The notes under the pieces are model-generated. The model did not search any database and had not been told where the DNA came from. It saw only the letters and a program-made list of their open reading frames with translations. A DNA stretch of 64,000 nucleotides from DASQFI01 sp035633215 (GTDB taxonomy: Bacteria; Acidobacteriota; Vicinamibacteria; Vicinamibacterales; SCN-69-37), in assembly GCA_035633215.1 (NCBI GenBank), contig DASQFI010000010.1:1-64000 (forward strand), written 5' to 3'. Below are positions 44,171 to 53,106 of this stretch, one piece after another. Numbering within the stretch: position 1 is the stretch's first letter; each line of letters starts with the position of its first letter. Made by a program: the position numbers and the translations under genes.

Positions 44171-44245
44171 GGTGCGCTAACCTCAGTCCCTTTACTTGGC
44201 CGGGGCGAATATCGCCTTCAACCACGTCACGGTCGCTTCGGTGCA

Positions 44246-44271
44246 GTATATACATAAAATGGTTTATAGTC
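44246..44271. promoter_or_regulatory. Divergent AT-rich promoter region
   Basis: TATAGT at 44266-44271 (plus strand) and TATACT on the minus strand (44251-44246) look like -10 boxes for the genes at 44294 and 44170. Between them lies a small inverted repeat ATAAA-N4-TTTAT (44255-44268). No clear -35 boxes. The palindrome is a candidate PadR site. Confidence 0.4.
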
Positions 44272-44293
44272 TGTTCAGGCTACACTCAGCCGC

Positions 44294-45244
44294 ATGACCG
44301 TCCTGGACTGGCTGCTCGATTCGGACCCCGCCATCCGCTGGCAGGTGTTGCGCGATCTTGTCCATGCGCCGGCTGAGGTCGTCTCGGCGGAGCGCGTGCG
44401 GGTGGCTGCCGAGGGCTGGGGTGCCAGACTGCTGGCGTTGCAAGGCGAAGACGGCCAGTGGGCGGGAGGCGCGTGCTTCCCGGCGCGGCGCTTCAACCAG
44501 TCCGACGAGAACCGGGGCCAGCCCTGGACCGCCACGCTGCCAACACTCCAGCTGCTGCGTGATTTCGGGGTCGACCCGTGCTCAGACCGGGTGCGCCGGG
44601 CGGTGGCGCAGGTCAGAGACCACTGCCGTTGGGAGCACGCGGGGCAGCCGTTCTTCAGCGGCGAAGTCGAGCCGTGCATCAATGGCAGAACCGTCACATT
44701 GGGCACTTATTTCGATCAAGATGTGGATGGCGTGGTCGCCCGCCTCCTTGGTGAGCAGCTCGAGGACGGCGGGTGGAACTGCGAGGTGGAGAACGGTTCC
44801 GTCCGCTCGTCGTTCGCGACCACGATCAACGTCCTGGAAGGACTGTTGGCGCACGAGCGCGCAACCGGTGGCTCTGCGGAATCCATCGCGGCTCGGCGCC
44901 GGGGTGAGGAGTACCTCCTCGAACGAAAGCTGGTCCGACGTAAGAGCACCGGCGAAGTCGTCAACCCAGCCTGGCTGCAATTCTCGTTTCCGACCCGCTG
45001 GCACTACGACGTGCTGCGTGCCCTCGAATACTTCCGCTCGGTCGGGGATGTGCCGGACTCACGGATGGACGAAGCGATCGATTTGCTCCGATCCAAACAG
45101 CAGCCCGATGGCACCTGGCTGCTGGAGAACACGCATCCCGGCAAGGTCCACTTTGCGCTCGAGGACGACGACCGTCGGCCCAGCCGGTGGAACACGCTGC
45201 GGGCGCTGCGTGTCCTCAGCTGGTACGAGCAGTCCGCTACCTGA
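44294..45244 (+). CDS. Squalene-cyclase-like/prenyltransferase-repeat protein
   Basis: A 316-residue alpha-alpha barrel-type protein. Repeats like those of squalene cyclases are visible: LLALQGEDGQWAGGACFP, LLGEQLEDGGWNCEVENGS, and LLRSKQQPDGTWLLENTHP, the QxxDGxW motif repeating three times. Full cyclases are about twice as long and have a DXDD catalytic motif, which I do not see, so this is likely a single-domain relative of unknown activity. It is transcribed divergently from the PadR/ADOP pair and may share its promoter region. Confidence 0.72.
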   Translation: MTVLDWLLDSDPAIRWQVLRDLVHAPAEVVSAERVRVAAEGWGARLLALQGEDGQWAGGACFPARRFNQSDENRGQPWTATLPTLQLLRDFGVDPCSDRVRRAVAQVRDHCRWEHAGQPFFSGEVEPCINGRTVTLGTYFDQDVDGVVARLLGEQLEDGGWNCEVENGSVRSSFATTINVLEGLLAHERATGGSAESIAARRRGEEYLLERKLVRRKSTGEVVNPAWLQFSFPTRWHYDVLRALEYFRSVGDVPDSRMDEAIDLLRSKQQPDGTWLLENTHPGKVHFALEDDDRRPSRWNTLRALRVLSWYEQSAT

Positions 45245-45285
45245 GCCGCGGTCCCGCTTCGCGCCAAGTGCGAGAGCGAAGCGCA

Positions 45286-45314
45286 TTGACACAAATAGCT
45301 TTGTATCGTAAAGT
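45286..45314 (+). promoter_or_regulatory. Sigma-70-type promoter with internal palindrome
   Basis: TTGACA (45286-45291), 17-bp spacer, TAAAGT (45309-45314). An exact inverted repeat ACAAA-N4-TTTGT (45291-45304) lies between the boxes, a position typical of operators. It should drive the LACTB-like gene at 45423 with a leader of about 100 nt. Confidence 0.55.
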
Positions 45315-45422
45315 TACCCCGCGGCGGGACTCATCCTCCGGCATCGACCCCAACGACCTGCTGATAAATTCCGCCAAGGGGTCGTGCACTAGCAGCAACA
45401 CGGCGCTTCAAGAGACTGAAGA

Positions 45423-46649
45423 TTGAGAGCTAAGAAGAATCGGATCCAGACCTGGTTGGCGCTGATGGTTCTGGCCGTCGGCGGGCTGCTCTTGGCGATT
45501 CTGGGCCTTTTTGCGTACGTCAGCTTCACGGCGACGCCCCTGCACCCGAACGCGCAGGACGTGCCATCCGTTGCCTCTGCGGACCCATCGAAGAGGTGGG
45601 CCGACGCCGTGCAGGAGGGGCAAAGGCTCGTCCGCGCCGATCTCACCGAGCAGAACCTGCCGGGACTCTCGGTGGCGGTCGGTGTCGATGGCGACATCGT
45701 GTGGGCCGAAGGTTTTGGCTGGGCGAATCTCGAGAACCGGACACGCGTGGAGCCGGATACGCGCTTCAGGATCGGTGGCGCCTCCATGGCGCTCACCTCG
45801 GCTGCGGTCGGTCTGCTGCTGGAGAAGGACCGGCTGAAGCTCGACGACGAGATCCAGACGTACGTGACTGCGTTCCCGAAGAAACAGTGGCCCGTGACGC
45901 TGCGCCAGCTGATGGGACATGTGGCAGGCGTCAGGAATGACGCCGGCGACGAAGAGCCGCTGTCGGAGCGCTGCGAGCGGACAGTCGACGGGCTCAAGCG
46001 CTTTGCGGACAGTCCGCTGCGGTTCGAGCCGGGAACCCAGTTCCGCTATTCGACGTACGGCTGGATCCTGGTGAGCGCAGCGGTTGAAGCCGCCGCCGAC
46101 GAGCCGTTCTTCACGTTCATGCGCACGCAGATCTTCGAGCCGCTGGATATGGACGACACGAGGGCCGACGTCGCGACGGATCCGATCCCGGATCGGGCGA
46201 CGTTCTACCACCCGAGGTTCGCGGCGGATACGACCTACGGCCCGGAGCTGGCGCGCGAGGGCGACTATTCCTGTTTCGCGGGAGCCGGCGGATTCCTGTC
46301 CACCCCGTCCGACCTGGTGCGCTTCGGGATGGCGATCACCAACGGCAAGCTGCTGCAGCCCGCGACCGTCAAGCTGCTCCAGACACCACCGCGGCTGGCG
46401 TCGGGCGAGGAGAGCGGGTACGCCCTGGGCTGGGACCTCGAGACTGTTCAGCTCGCGGGCGAATCAACGCGGATGGCCGGACATGACGGCGAATTCGTTT
46501 TAGGCGGCTCGACGTCGCTCATGACGTTTCCCGAACGCGGGCTCGTCGTGGCCGTGACGACGAACACCTCGTTCGCGGACACGGCGGCGATTGCGTTGAA
46601 AATCGCGCAGGCCTTCGCGGAACGGGCAGGGAGTCCATTACGTAAGTGA
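45423..46649 (+). CDS. LACTB-like beta-lactamase-fold protein lacking the SxxK motif
   Basis: A 408-residue membrane-anchored protein: one N-terminal TM helix (about 10-35), then a serine beta-lactamase/LACTB-type domain. The region that in LACTB reads RIAS-x-SK-SLT here reads RIGGASMALTS (TTC AGG ATC GGT GGC GCC TCC ATG GCG), so the catalytic Ser is Gly and the Lys is Met. The second motif is kept as RYSTYGWIL, and the C-terminal region has GHDGEFVLGGSTS. The rest of the fold looks intact, so this is probably a non-catalytic or differently acting relative. Start is TTG 45423 by signal context; no strong ribosome-binding site. Confidence 0.75.
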   Translation: MRAKKNRIQTWLALMVLAVGGLLLAILGLFAYVSFTATPLHPNAQDVPSVASADPSKRWADAVQEGQRLVRADLTEQNLPGLSVAVGVDGDIVWAEGFGWANLENRTRVEPDTRFRIGGASMALTSAAVGLLLEKDRLKLDDEIQTYVTAFPKKQWPVTLRQLMGHVAGVRNDAGDEEPLSERCERTVDGLKRFADSPLRFEPGTQFRYSTYGWILVSAAVEAAADEPFFTFMRTQIFEPLDMDDTRADVATDPIPDRATFYHPRFAADTTYGPELAREGDYSCFAGAGGFLSTPSDLVRFGMAITNGKLLQPATVKLLQTPPRLASGEESGYALGWDLETVQLAGESTRMAGHDGEFVLGGSTSLMTFPERGLVVAVTTNTSFADTAAIALKIAQAFAERAGSPLRK

Positions 46650-46737
46650 TGGGGAACCGTATTTGGCCCGGGTGTGCGAGCGCATCGAGCCGGCCTGGAT
46701 CGATCAGGAGACGTGTGCACGCGCAGGGAGATAGCAG

Positions 46738-49179
46738 GTGAAGGCAGTGCTGGAAAAATGGATCAGGGACCTGAAGCAGGGCGCGCGCAGTCTTGCCCGC
46801 GCACCGGGCTTCACGCTCATCGTCGTGGCGACCCTCGCGCTCGCCATTGGAGCGAACGCGGCGATTTTCAGCGTCGCCAGTGCCGTGCTCCTCCGGCCGT
46901 TGCCATTCCCGAACGCAGACCGGCTCGTCCACATCGCAGGCACGGCCCCCGGCACGGATCAGCCCGAAGAGTTCGGCGTGGCGGATGAACTGTATTTCGA
47001 GTATCGCGAGAGCGCGCCTGGGCTCGAGGACATCGGGCTCTACGGCACCGGATCGTCCACGACACGAGCGGAAGGGCACGTCGACCAGCTGTTCCTGACG
47101 CAGGCGACCCCGTCGTTTTTCACGACATTGGGCGCGCAACCCCTGCACGGCCGGCTGCCGACCGATCAGGACAATGCCCTCGTCGTCGTCCTCAGCCACT
47201 GGCTCTGGCAGACCTGGTTCGGCTCCAAGCCGGACGTGATCGGCAAGAGTTACACCTTCGCGGGGCAGACTCGCCAGGTGATCGGCGTCATGAAACCGGA
47301 GTTCCGCTTCCCGGATGAGCGCACCGCGTTCTGGGTCCCGATGCAGATCCGCGCCGCGCAGGTCACACCGGGCGGATTCGGACCGCGAGCGGTGGCGCGC
47401 ATGAAGGCGGGAACGGAGCGCGCAGGGCTGGTGGCGCAACTCGAGCCGCTCGCGCGTCGCGTGCAGCAGCGGCTGGGCGGTCCCGCGCCGTACGTGCGGA
47501 TCATGGAGCGTCACCGGCCGGTGGTGAAGCCGCTCCGCGAACAACTGCTTGGCGCGATCGCGACCCCCTTGTGGATTCTGCTCGGCACGGTCGGCATCGT
47601 TTTCCTCATCGCGTGCGCGAACGTCGCCAACCTGTTCACGGTGCGCGCAGAGAATCGGCGCCGCGATCTGGTGGTGCGGCGCGCGCTCGGAGCTGGACGA
47701 GGCGATCTGGTGCGCTCACAGGTGGCCGAGGCACTGCTTCTCGCGGGAGCGGGAGGCGCGGCCGGCGCACTCATCGCGTGGGCCGGCGTCCCACTCCTGG
47801 TCCGCGCGGCGCCGGATGCGGTCGCCGGCGGGTTCGGCGGCGCACCGATTCCTGGACTCGCCAGCGCGGGGCTGAATCTCACGGCGCTGCTCTTCACGGC
47901 GGGCATATCGGTGCTGGCGGCGTGTGCGTTCGGCGTGCTGCCCGCCTTCCACTTCTCCGGGTCGCGGCTGGGCAGTATCCAGCAGGTGGGACGAGGCATC
48001 GTCGGCCGCCGGAGTCTCACGCGCGACGCGCTGGTGGTCGTGCAGACCGCTTCTGCCCTGGTGCTGCTGGTTGGATCGGCGCTGCTCATGCGCAGCTTCT
48101 GGCAGCTCCGCGACGTCGACGCCGGGTACGACACGAAGGGCATCTTCACGTTCCAGATCGCGCCCAACCGTCCCGAGCTGAAGGATCGGACGTCCATCTC
48201 GCAGTTTCAGTACGCGTTCATGGATCGCCTGAAGGGACTCCCTGGCGTCGAATCCGTGGGGTTCATCACCACTCTTCCCCTGGACGAGGGCGCGGGCAGC
48301 CAGAACATCACGACTCCCAAGATCATGGCCAGCGGCGCGGAGGCGCCTCTCGTCCGCTTCGCGGGCGCAGGCGGCGCGTACTTCCAGACGATGGGCATCG
48401 AACTCAAGCGTGGTCGGTACTTCGAGCGGGTCGAGGAAGAACGCGGACTGCAAAACGTGATCATCAGCGAGGCGGCCGCGGCGGTGTTATTCCCTGGCGA
48501 GGATCCGCTCCAGAAGCAGGTCCGGCCCGCCACCGCGACCGGCGACACGTGGTACAGCGTCATCGGCGTGGTCGAGGACGTCCTGGTGGACGACCTCCGC
48601 CGCAAATCCCCGGAGCCGATGGTGTATCTGCCTGGTGTGTCGCCGTCGCCGGCGTACGTCCTGAAGTCGACCCGCGCGAACCAACTGGAACCGGAAGTTC
48701 GCGCCATCATCCGCGAGATGATTCCCGAATCTCCGATGTATCGGATCTTCACCATGGAGCGTCTGGCCGCGAACGCCATGGCCAGTCTCTCGTTCACGAT
48801 GCTCATGGTCAGCATTGCCGCGGGGCTCGCGCTCGTCCTCGGCGCGGTGGGGCTGTATGGCGTGCTCTCGTACCGGGCGGCGCGGCGCGCGCAGGAGATC
48901 GGCGTACGCATGGCCCTAGGCGCCGAGGCGAAGACCGTCCGACGGATGTTCATGTGGCAGGGCGGGCAGGTCGCGCTGCTCGGAGTGGTCGTCGGCGCGC
49001 TGGCCTCGCTCGGCCTCACGACGTACATCCAGACGCTGTTGTTCAACGTTGGACGCCTGGACGTGACCGCGTTCGCCGGGATGTCCGCCGTGATGCTTGC
49101 GGTCGCGCTGCTGGCGAGCTACATCCCGGCGCGGCGCGCCTCCCGTGTGAATCCGGTGATTGCACTGCGGTCGGAATAA
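46738..49179 (+). CDS. ADOP-family FtsX/MacB-like permease
   Basis: An 813-residue duplicated permease: LKQGARSLARAPGFTLIVVA, TM about 22-45, periplasmic domain, FtsX block from about 275 (LVVRRALGAGRGDL), second periplasmic domain, FtsX block from about 688 (IGVRMALGAEAKTV), ending PARRASRVNPVIALRSE. GTG 46738 has GGGAGATAG 4-12 nt upstream. A fragment of a second copy (its last TM region) is at 54357. The inverted-repeat element starts one base after the stop codon. Confidence 0.86.
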   Translation: MKAVLEKWIRDLKQGARSLARAPGFTLIVVATLALAIGANAAIFSVASAVLLRPLPFPNADRLVHIAGTAPGTDQPEEFGVADELYFEYRESAPGLEDIGLYGTGSSTTRAEGHVDQLFLTQATPSFFTTLGAQPLHGRLPTDQDNALVVVLSHWLWQTWFGSKPDVIGKSYTFAGQTRQVIGVMKPEFRFPDERTAFWVPMQIRAAQVTPGGFGPRAVARMKAGTERAGLVAQLEPLARRVQQRLGGPAPYVRIMERHRPVVKPLREQLLGAIATPLWILLGTVGIVFLIACANVANLFTVRAENRRRDLVVRRALGAGRGDLVRSQVAEALLLAGAGGAAGALIAWAGVPLLVRAAPDAVAGGFGGAPIPGLASAGLNLTALLFTAGISVLAACAFGVLPAFHFSGSRLGSIQQVGRGIVGRRSLTRDALVVVQTASALVLLVGSALLMRSFWQLRDVDAGYDTKGIFTFQIAPNRPELKDRTSISQFQYAFMDRLKGLPGVESVGFITTLPLDEGAGSQNITTPKIMASGAEAPLVRFAGAGGAYFQTMGIELKRGRYFERVEEERGLQNVIISEAAAAVLFPGEDPLQKQVRPATATGDTWYSVIGVVEDVLVDDLRRKSPEPMVYLPGVSPSPAYVLKSTRANQLEPEVRAIIREMIPESPMYRIFTMERLAANAMASLSFTMLMVSIAAGLALVLGAVGLYGVLSYRAARRAQEIGVRMALGAEAKTVRRMFMWQGGQVALLGVVVGALASLGLTTYIQTLLFNVGRLDVTAFAGMSAVMLAVALLASYIPARRASRVNPVIALRSE

Positions 49180-49245
49180 AGACCTCGGGTTTCGTGAGCC
49201 GCATCTCGACTGTGAGCAGCATGTCGACAACGAAACCCGAGGTCT
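49180..49245. repeat. 66-bp inverted-repeat element, copy A
   Basis: Arms AGACCTCGGGTTTCGT (49180-49195) and ACGAAACCCGAGGTCT (49230-49245) are perfectly complementary; the loop is 34 nt. The same 66 bp recurs at 55388-55453 with identical arms and four transitions in the loop. Immediately after the permease stop, it could act as a terminator, but the conserved loop argues for more than termination. Confidence 0.8.
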
Positions 49246-49270
49246 GCATCATTCAAAGGACAACATCACA

Positions 49271-49660
49271 ATGAAGACACTCGCAGCTCTCGCACTCGTA
49301 CTCGCCATGTTCGCGCCGTCAGTTGCCGCCCAGACTGCCGCCAGCTTCACAGGCAAATGGGAAGGCACGTTCAGCAGGCAGCGCCCTGACGGCACTGAGG
49401 AGAAGGATCCGCTCGTGTTCAACCTTACGCAGAAAGGCAAGGAGCTCACCGGCACCGGAGGCCCGGCTGAACAACAGTGGAAGATCGAGAAGGGCGAGGT
49501 CAACGCCGGCACGGCCACGTTCCAGGTGCAGCAGCCGAACGGGCCCCTGTTCAAGTTCGCGCTGACGATCGTCAAGGGGCGTCTGCAGGGCGAGATGGTC
49601 GGCGAGCGAGACGGCGTCGTGCGGGGCAAGGCGAAGGTGGACGCCGGGAAAGCGAAGTAA
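49271..49660 (+). CDS. Small secreted protein of unknown function
   Basis: A 129-residue protein with a clean Sec signal (MKTLAALALVLAMFAPSVAA, cut near AQTAAS), then a beta-rich domain with regular Gly/Lys content: SFTGKWEGTFSRQRPDGTEE, LVFNLTQKGKELTGTGGPAE and LTIVKGRLQGEMVGERDGVV. It resembles small beta-sandwich secreted proteins common in Acidobacteriota; no enzyme motif. The C-terminal 85 residues are duplicated at 54541-54799. Spacing of 25 bp after the inverted-repeat element. Confidence 0.7.
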   Translation: MKTLAALALVLAMFAPSVAAQTAASFTGKWEGTFSRQRPDGTEEKDPLVFNLTQKGKELTGTGGPAEQQWKIEKGEVNAGTATFQVQQPNGPLFKFALTIVKGRLQGEMVGERDGVVRGKAKVDAGKAK

Positions 49661-49689
49661 GGGGTCGACGTCATGTGGCATTCTGAGCA

Positions 49690-49711
49690 GTCGGCGTCTT
49701 TGACCGCCGAC
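49690..49711. repeat. Small hairpin before DinB remnant
   Basis: GTCGGCG (49690-49696) pairs with CGCCGAC (49705-49711) across 8 nt, just before GGAGG and the ATG at 49728. The same hairpin precedes the intact DinB gene (54829-54850), so it is conserved and may affect DinB translation or end the upstream transcript. Confidence 0.45.
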
Positions 49712-49727
49712 GCCCGGAGGTAGCCGC

Positions 49728-49946
49728 ATGACGATGACTGAATGGTTTCTGGCAGAACTCGAGAGCGAAGCGGCCCACCGATGCGCACCTGGAAACGCCC
49801 TGGCGCCTCCTCGCGGGTGGTCATATCGCGCTCGAGCAGCCGCGGAAGCAGGTGATTCGCGATACGTTCCTGCACTCGGCGCATCACCGCGGACAGATGA
49901 CGGTGTACCTGCGGCTGCTCGGATCGAAGGTGCCGCCAGTGTCTGA
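49728..49946 (+). pseudogene. DinB-family gene with internal deletion and frameshift
   Basis: The first 16 codons (MTMTEWFLAELESEAA) equal the start of the intact gene at 54867. The DNA then jumps over about 270 bp and rejoins at the sequence that in the intact copy encodes AHLETPWRLLAGG, but in another frame, so the 72-residue product is nonsense after residue 16. Downstream homology continues to about 49942. The metal-binding His residues are therefore lost. Confidence 0.8.
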
Positions 49947-50207
49947 CTAGTCCGCTCGCGCTCCGCGGCGTCGCGAACTTCCTGGAGCCCGGCGGCGGGG
50001 CGAGGCGACTGCGGCAGCCGAAATTTCGAGCGGAATCGACTCCACGGTGATGCGCTCGTCACGGGTCAGGATCGCTGTAACACACACGCCCACCAGGCTG
50101 TATACAATCATGGCGTTTCATGAGCCCCACGCGTCGAACGCGACAGTGGACCCGTGGCGCTTGCGCTGGGCCGGCGACTCGGATTTCCCGCCGACAAGAA
50201 CAAGAAA
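49947..50207. other. Intergenic region before kinase
   Basis: No gene visible; an upstream in-frame extension of the kinase from GTG 50154 has no typical N-terminal features. No strong promoter boxes identified. Confidence 0.3.
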
Positions 50208-53090
50208 ATGAGCGCTGACCGCTGGCGACGTGTGGAATCGTTGTGCCACGCGGCCTTGGCACGTCCTGCCGGCGAGCGTGACGCGTTCCTGGCGGAAGTC
50301 TGCGGTGACGACGAGTCACTTCGCGCCGAGGTCGCGGCACTTCTCGCCGGCGCCGAGTCTGCACCGTCGTTTCTGGAAACGCCAATCGGCGCCTCGCTCC
50401 CATCACTCGTTGGCCGCCAGCTCGGTGCCTACCGGATTGACGCATCGATCGGCGCGGGCGGCATGGGCGAGGTCTACCGCGCGAAGGACACGCGGCTCGG
50501 ACGCGACGTCGCGGTGAAGATCCTGCCGACGGCCTTCACCACCGATCCGCAGCGTCGTACTCGCTTCGAACGCGAGGCGCGTGCGGTTGCCGCGCTCAAC
50601 CATCCGAACATCTGTACCATCCACGACGTTGGCCATGACCAGGGAATCGACTTCCTCGTCATGGAACTGGTCGACGGCGAGTCGCTCGCCGCGCGGCTGG
50701 CGAAAGGACCGCTGCCGCTCGAAGAGGCGCTCGCGCGAGCGATCGAGATCGCCGACGCGCTCGACAGCGCGCACCGTCAGCGCATCATCCATCGCGACCT
50801 GAAGCCCGGCAACGTGATGCTGGCGAAGACCGGATTGGGCAAGGCGCACGCCACGCAGGCCAAACTGCTCGACTTCGGTCTAGCGCGTATCCTGCCCTCC
50901 GATTTGGATTCGGTGGCCGCCGACCTCAGCCGGATAACGAAGGCCGGTGCGATGCTCGGCACGCTCGAGTACATGGCGCCCGAGCAGATCGAAGGGCAGC
51001 CAGCAGACGCGCGCACCGACATCTTCGCTTTCGGCGCGCTCCTCTACGAGATGCTGACCGGCCGGCGCGCTTTCGAAGGCGCGACCGCAGCCGTCGTCAT
51101 GGCCGCGATTCTTCGAGAAGACCCTCCGCCAGTCCACCCACGCGAGCTTGGCCGCATCGTGCGGCGGTGTCTGGCGAAGGATCCACTTCGTCGGTACCAG
51201 TCAACCCGCGATCTGCTGAACGATCTGGAGGACACAAAACAGGTACTCGATTCGGGCGAGCTCGAAACACGCGCCTCTGCGCAGTTCGCGTCCGCAATCT
51301 CGCGCGCGCGGGTCGCGTGGATGGTCGCCGGCGCGGCACTGCTCCTCGCCGCCGCCGCAGGATGGTATGAGCTGAATGGGCGACCCGCTGATCGCCCGAT
51401 GGTCCGGTCTTCGCTCATTGCGCCGGAGGGCACAGAGTTCGATTTCTCCGAGGGCGCACCGGCACTCTCGCCCGATGGCCGCAGAGTCGCGTTCCTGGCC
51501 CGCCGGCCGAACGGCGCACGCCAGATCTGGATACGCGCGCTCGACACCCTGCCTGCGCAGCCGCTGGCCGGCACCGAAGGTGCGACCCATCCGTTTTGGG
51601 CGCCGGACGGGACCGCCCTGGGCTTTTTCTCAAATCTGAAGCTGCGGCGACTGGACTTGAGCAGTGGGGCGATCCGTTCACTATGCGACGTCCAGCGCGC
51701 GGCGCGGGGCGGCACGTGGGGTCCGGACGGGACGATTCTTTTCCCACGGTCCGGAGCGAGCGAGATCTATCGCGTCTCAGCGGATGGTGGGTCGCCGGTC
51801 GCAGTCACTGAATTCGATGCCAGGCGGGATGAAACGATCCCTCGCTTTCCGGCCTTCCTTCCGGACGGCCGCCATTTCCTGTTCATTTCGGACGGACGTG
51901 CGGATCCGCAGGGTAGAAATACGGTGTTTGTCGGGTCCCTGGACTCAAGAACGCGTAAACCGATCACGTGGACCCACAGTTCGGCCGTCTACTCGACTTC
52001 GGGTCACCTGCTATTTCTCCGTGACGTCACGCTCTTCGCCCAGCGATTTGACGTTTCACGCCTCACGCTCGTTGGCGCTCCCGTCGAAATCGCGAAATGG
52101 GCCGCTGCGACCGTCCGCAACGAGGCGGTACTGAGCGTCGCGACAGACGCGGCGCTCGTCTACCAGACCGGTCGCGGCGACGCGGACGTGGCCCAGCTCG
52201 CGTGGATGGATCGAAACGGGAACCAGCTCGCCACGGTCGGGCCACGGTCGGTCGCCTATTCTGTGGAACTGTCCAACGACGGCAGGAAAGTCGCTGTCGG
52301 CGTGCTCGAAAAGGGGTACGACATCTCCGTCCGCGATCTCGAGCGCGGTACAACTGCGGAAATCCACTTTGAGTCGTGGAACGCGGTCTCGCCCGTCTGG
52401 TCTCCAGACGACCGACGTCTCTTCTTCGGCTTCGGGAGTGGAACCGCATCGAACAGGGTACGCAAGATCGTCTCGACAACGGCCGACGGAACGGGAATGC
52501 AGCAGGCGGTCTACGTGCCGTCAGATGGCCAGCCTGGGGTTCCAACGAGCATCTCGAGCGATGGCGCCGTGCTGGTGACGACGATCAGAAAGGAGTCGGG
52601 CGGCTTGGGGCACGCCAAACACGATTACGATATCCGCGTGCTGGCACTTGCGGGCGATGCGCCCCCGTTCCTCAACAGGCCGGAGTTGTTCGAGATGAAT
52701 GGCCAGCTCGCTCCGGGGACGCGGTCGCGCTGGCTCGCCTACCAGGTCGAGAAGTCCGGCAGCCCCGAGGTCTACGTGCAGCGGCTCGATCGCGAACAGA
52801 CACGCGTCAAAATCTCGACCGCCGGCGGATCGCATCCCCGCTGGCGCCGTGATGGGCGGGAGCTCTTCTACGTCTCGCCGGAGCAGCAACTCATGGCGGT
52901 CGAGATTACGTTGGAACCGCAATTTTCAGTGGGCGTCCCGCGGTCGCTGTTCGCTGCGAAGTTTCGTCCGGTCACGCCTTTCCAGTACGACGTCGCACTT
53001 GACGGGCAGCGCTTCCTCGTGCTGCAAGCGGTCCTGGACGAGCCGCTGACGCTGATTCAGAACTGGACCAAGGCATTTCCGTCCAAGTGA
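50208..53090 (+). CDS. Membrane serine/threonine kinase with beta-propeller sensor
   Basis: A 960-residue kinase starting at ATG 50208. It begins with a helical N-terminal region (WRRVESLCHAALARPAGER), common in acidobacterial and myxobacterial kinases, followed by the kinase domain: GAGGMGEVYRAKD, Lys 104 in VAVK, HRDLKPGN (195-202), DFG (222-224). A TM helix follows at about 369-387, then a periplasmic PD40/TolB-like beta-propeller with blades such as ALSPDGRRVAF, PFWAPDGTALGFF, and PRWRRDGRELFYV. It should sense an extracytoplasmic ligand or protein. It is convergent with the ECF sigma factor 16 bp downstream; such kinase/ECF pairs are typical of the phylum. Confidence 0.9.
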   Translation: MSADRWRRVESLCHAALARPAGERDAFLAEVCGDDESLRAEVAALLAGAESAPSFLETPIGASLPSLVGRQLGAYRIDASIGAGGMGEVYRAKDTRLGRDVAVKILPTAFTTDPQRRTRFEREARAVAALNHPNICTIHDVGHDQGIDFLVMELVDGESLAARLAKGPLPLEEALARAIEIADALDSAHRQRIIHRDLKPGNVMLAKTGLGKAHATQAKLLDFGLARILPSDLDSVAADLSRITKAGAMLGTLEYMAPEQIEGQPADARTDIFAFGALLYEMLTGRRAFEGATAAVVMAAILREDPPPVHPRELGRIVRRCLAKDPLRRYQSTRDLLNDLEDTKQVLDSGELETRASAQFASAISRARVAWMVAGAALLLAAAAGWYELNGRPADRPMVRSSLIAPEGTEFDFSEGAPALSPDGRRVAFLARRPNGARQIWIRALDTLPAQPLAGTEGATHPFWAPDGTALGFFSNLKLRRLDLSSGAIRSLCDVQRAARGGTWGPDGTILFPRSGASEIYRVSADGGSPVAVTEFDARRDETIPRFPAFLPDGRHFLFISDGRADPQGRNTVFVGSLDSRTRKPITWTHSSAVYSTSGHLLFLRDVTLFAQRFDVSRLTLVGAPVEIAKWAAATVRNEAVLSVATDAALVYQTGRGDADVAQLAWMDRNGNQLATVGPRSVAYSVELSNDGRKVAVGVLEKGYDISVRDLERGTTAEIHFESWNAVSPVWSPDDRRLFFGFGSGTASNRVRKIVSTTADGTGMQQAVYVPSDGQPGVPTSISSDGAVLVTTIRKESGGLGHAKHDYDIRVLALAGDAPPFLNRPELFEMNGQLAPGTRSRWLAYQVEKSGSPEVYVQRLDREQTRVKISTAGGSHPRWRRDGRELFYVSPEQQLMAVEITLEPQFSVGVPRSLFAAKFRPVTPFQYDVALDGQRFLVLQAVLDEPLTLIQNWTKAFPSK

Positions 53091-53106
53091 CGGCTCCGGC
53101 GGCGCG

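Noticed and set aside
47571..49274. 567-codon plus-strand frame
   Set aside because: Second frame of an ADOP permease; only its last codons (MSTTKPEV) coincide with the repeat element.
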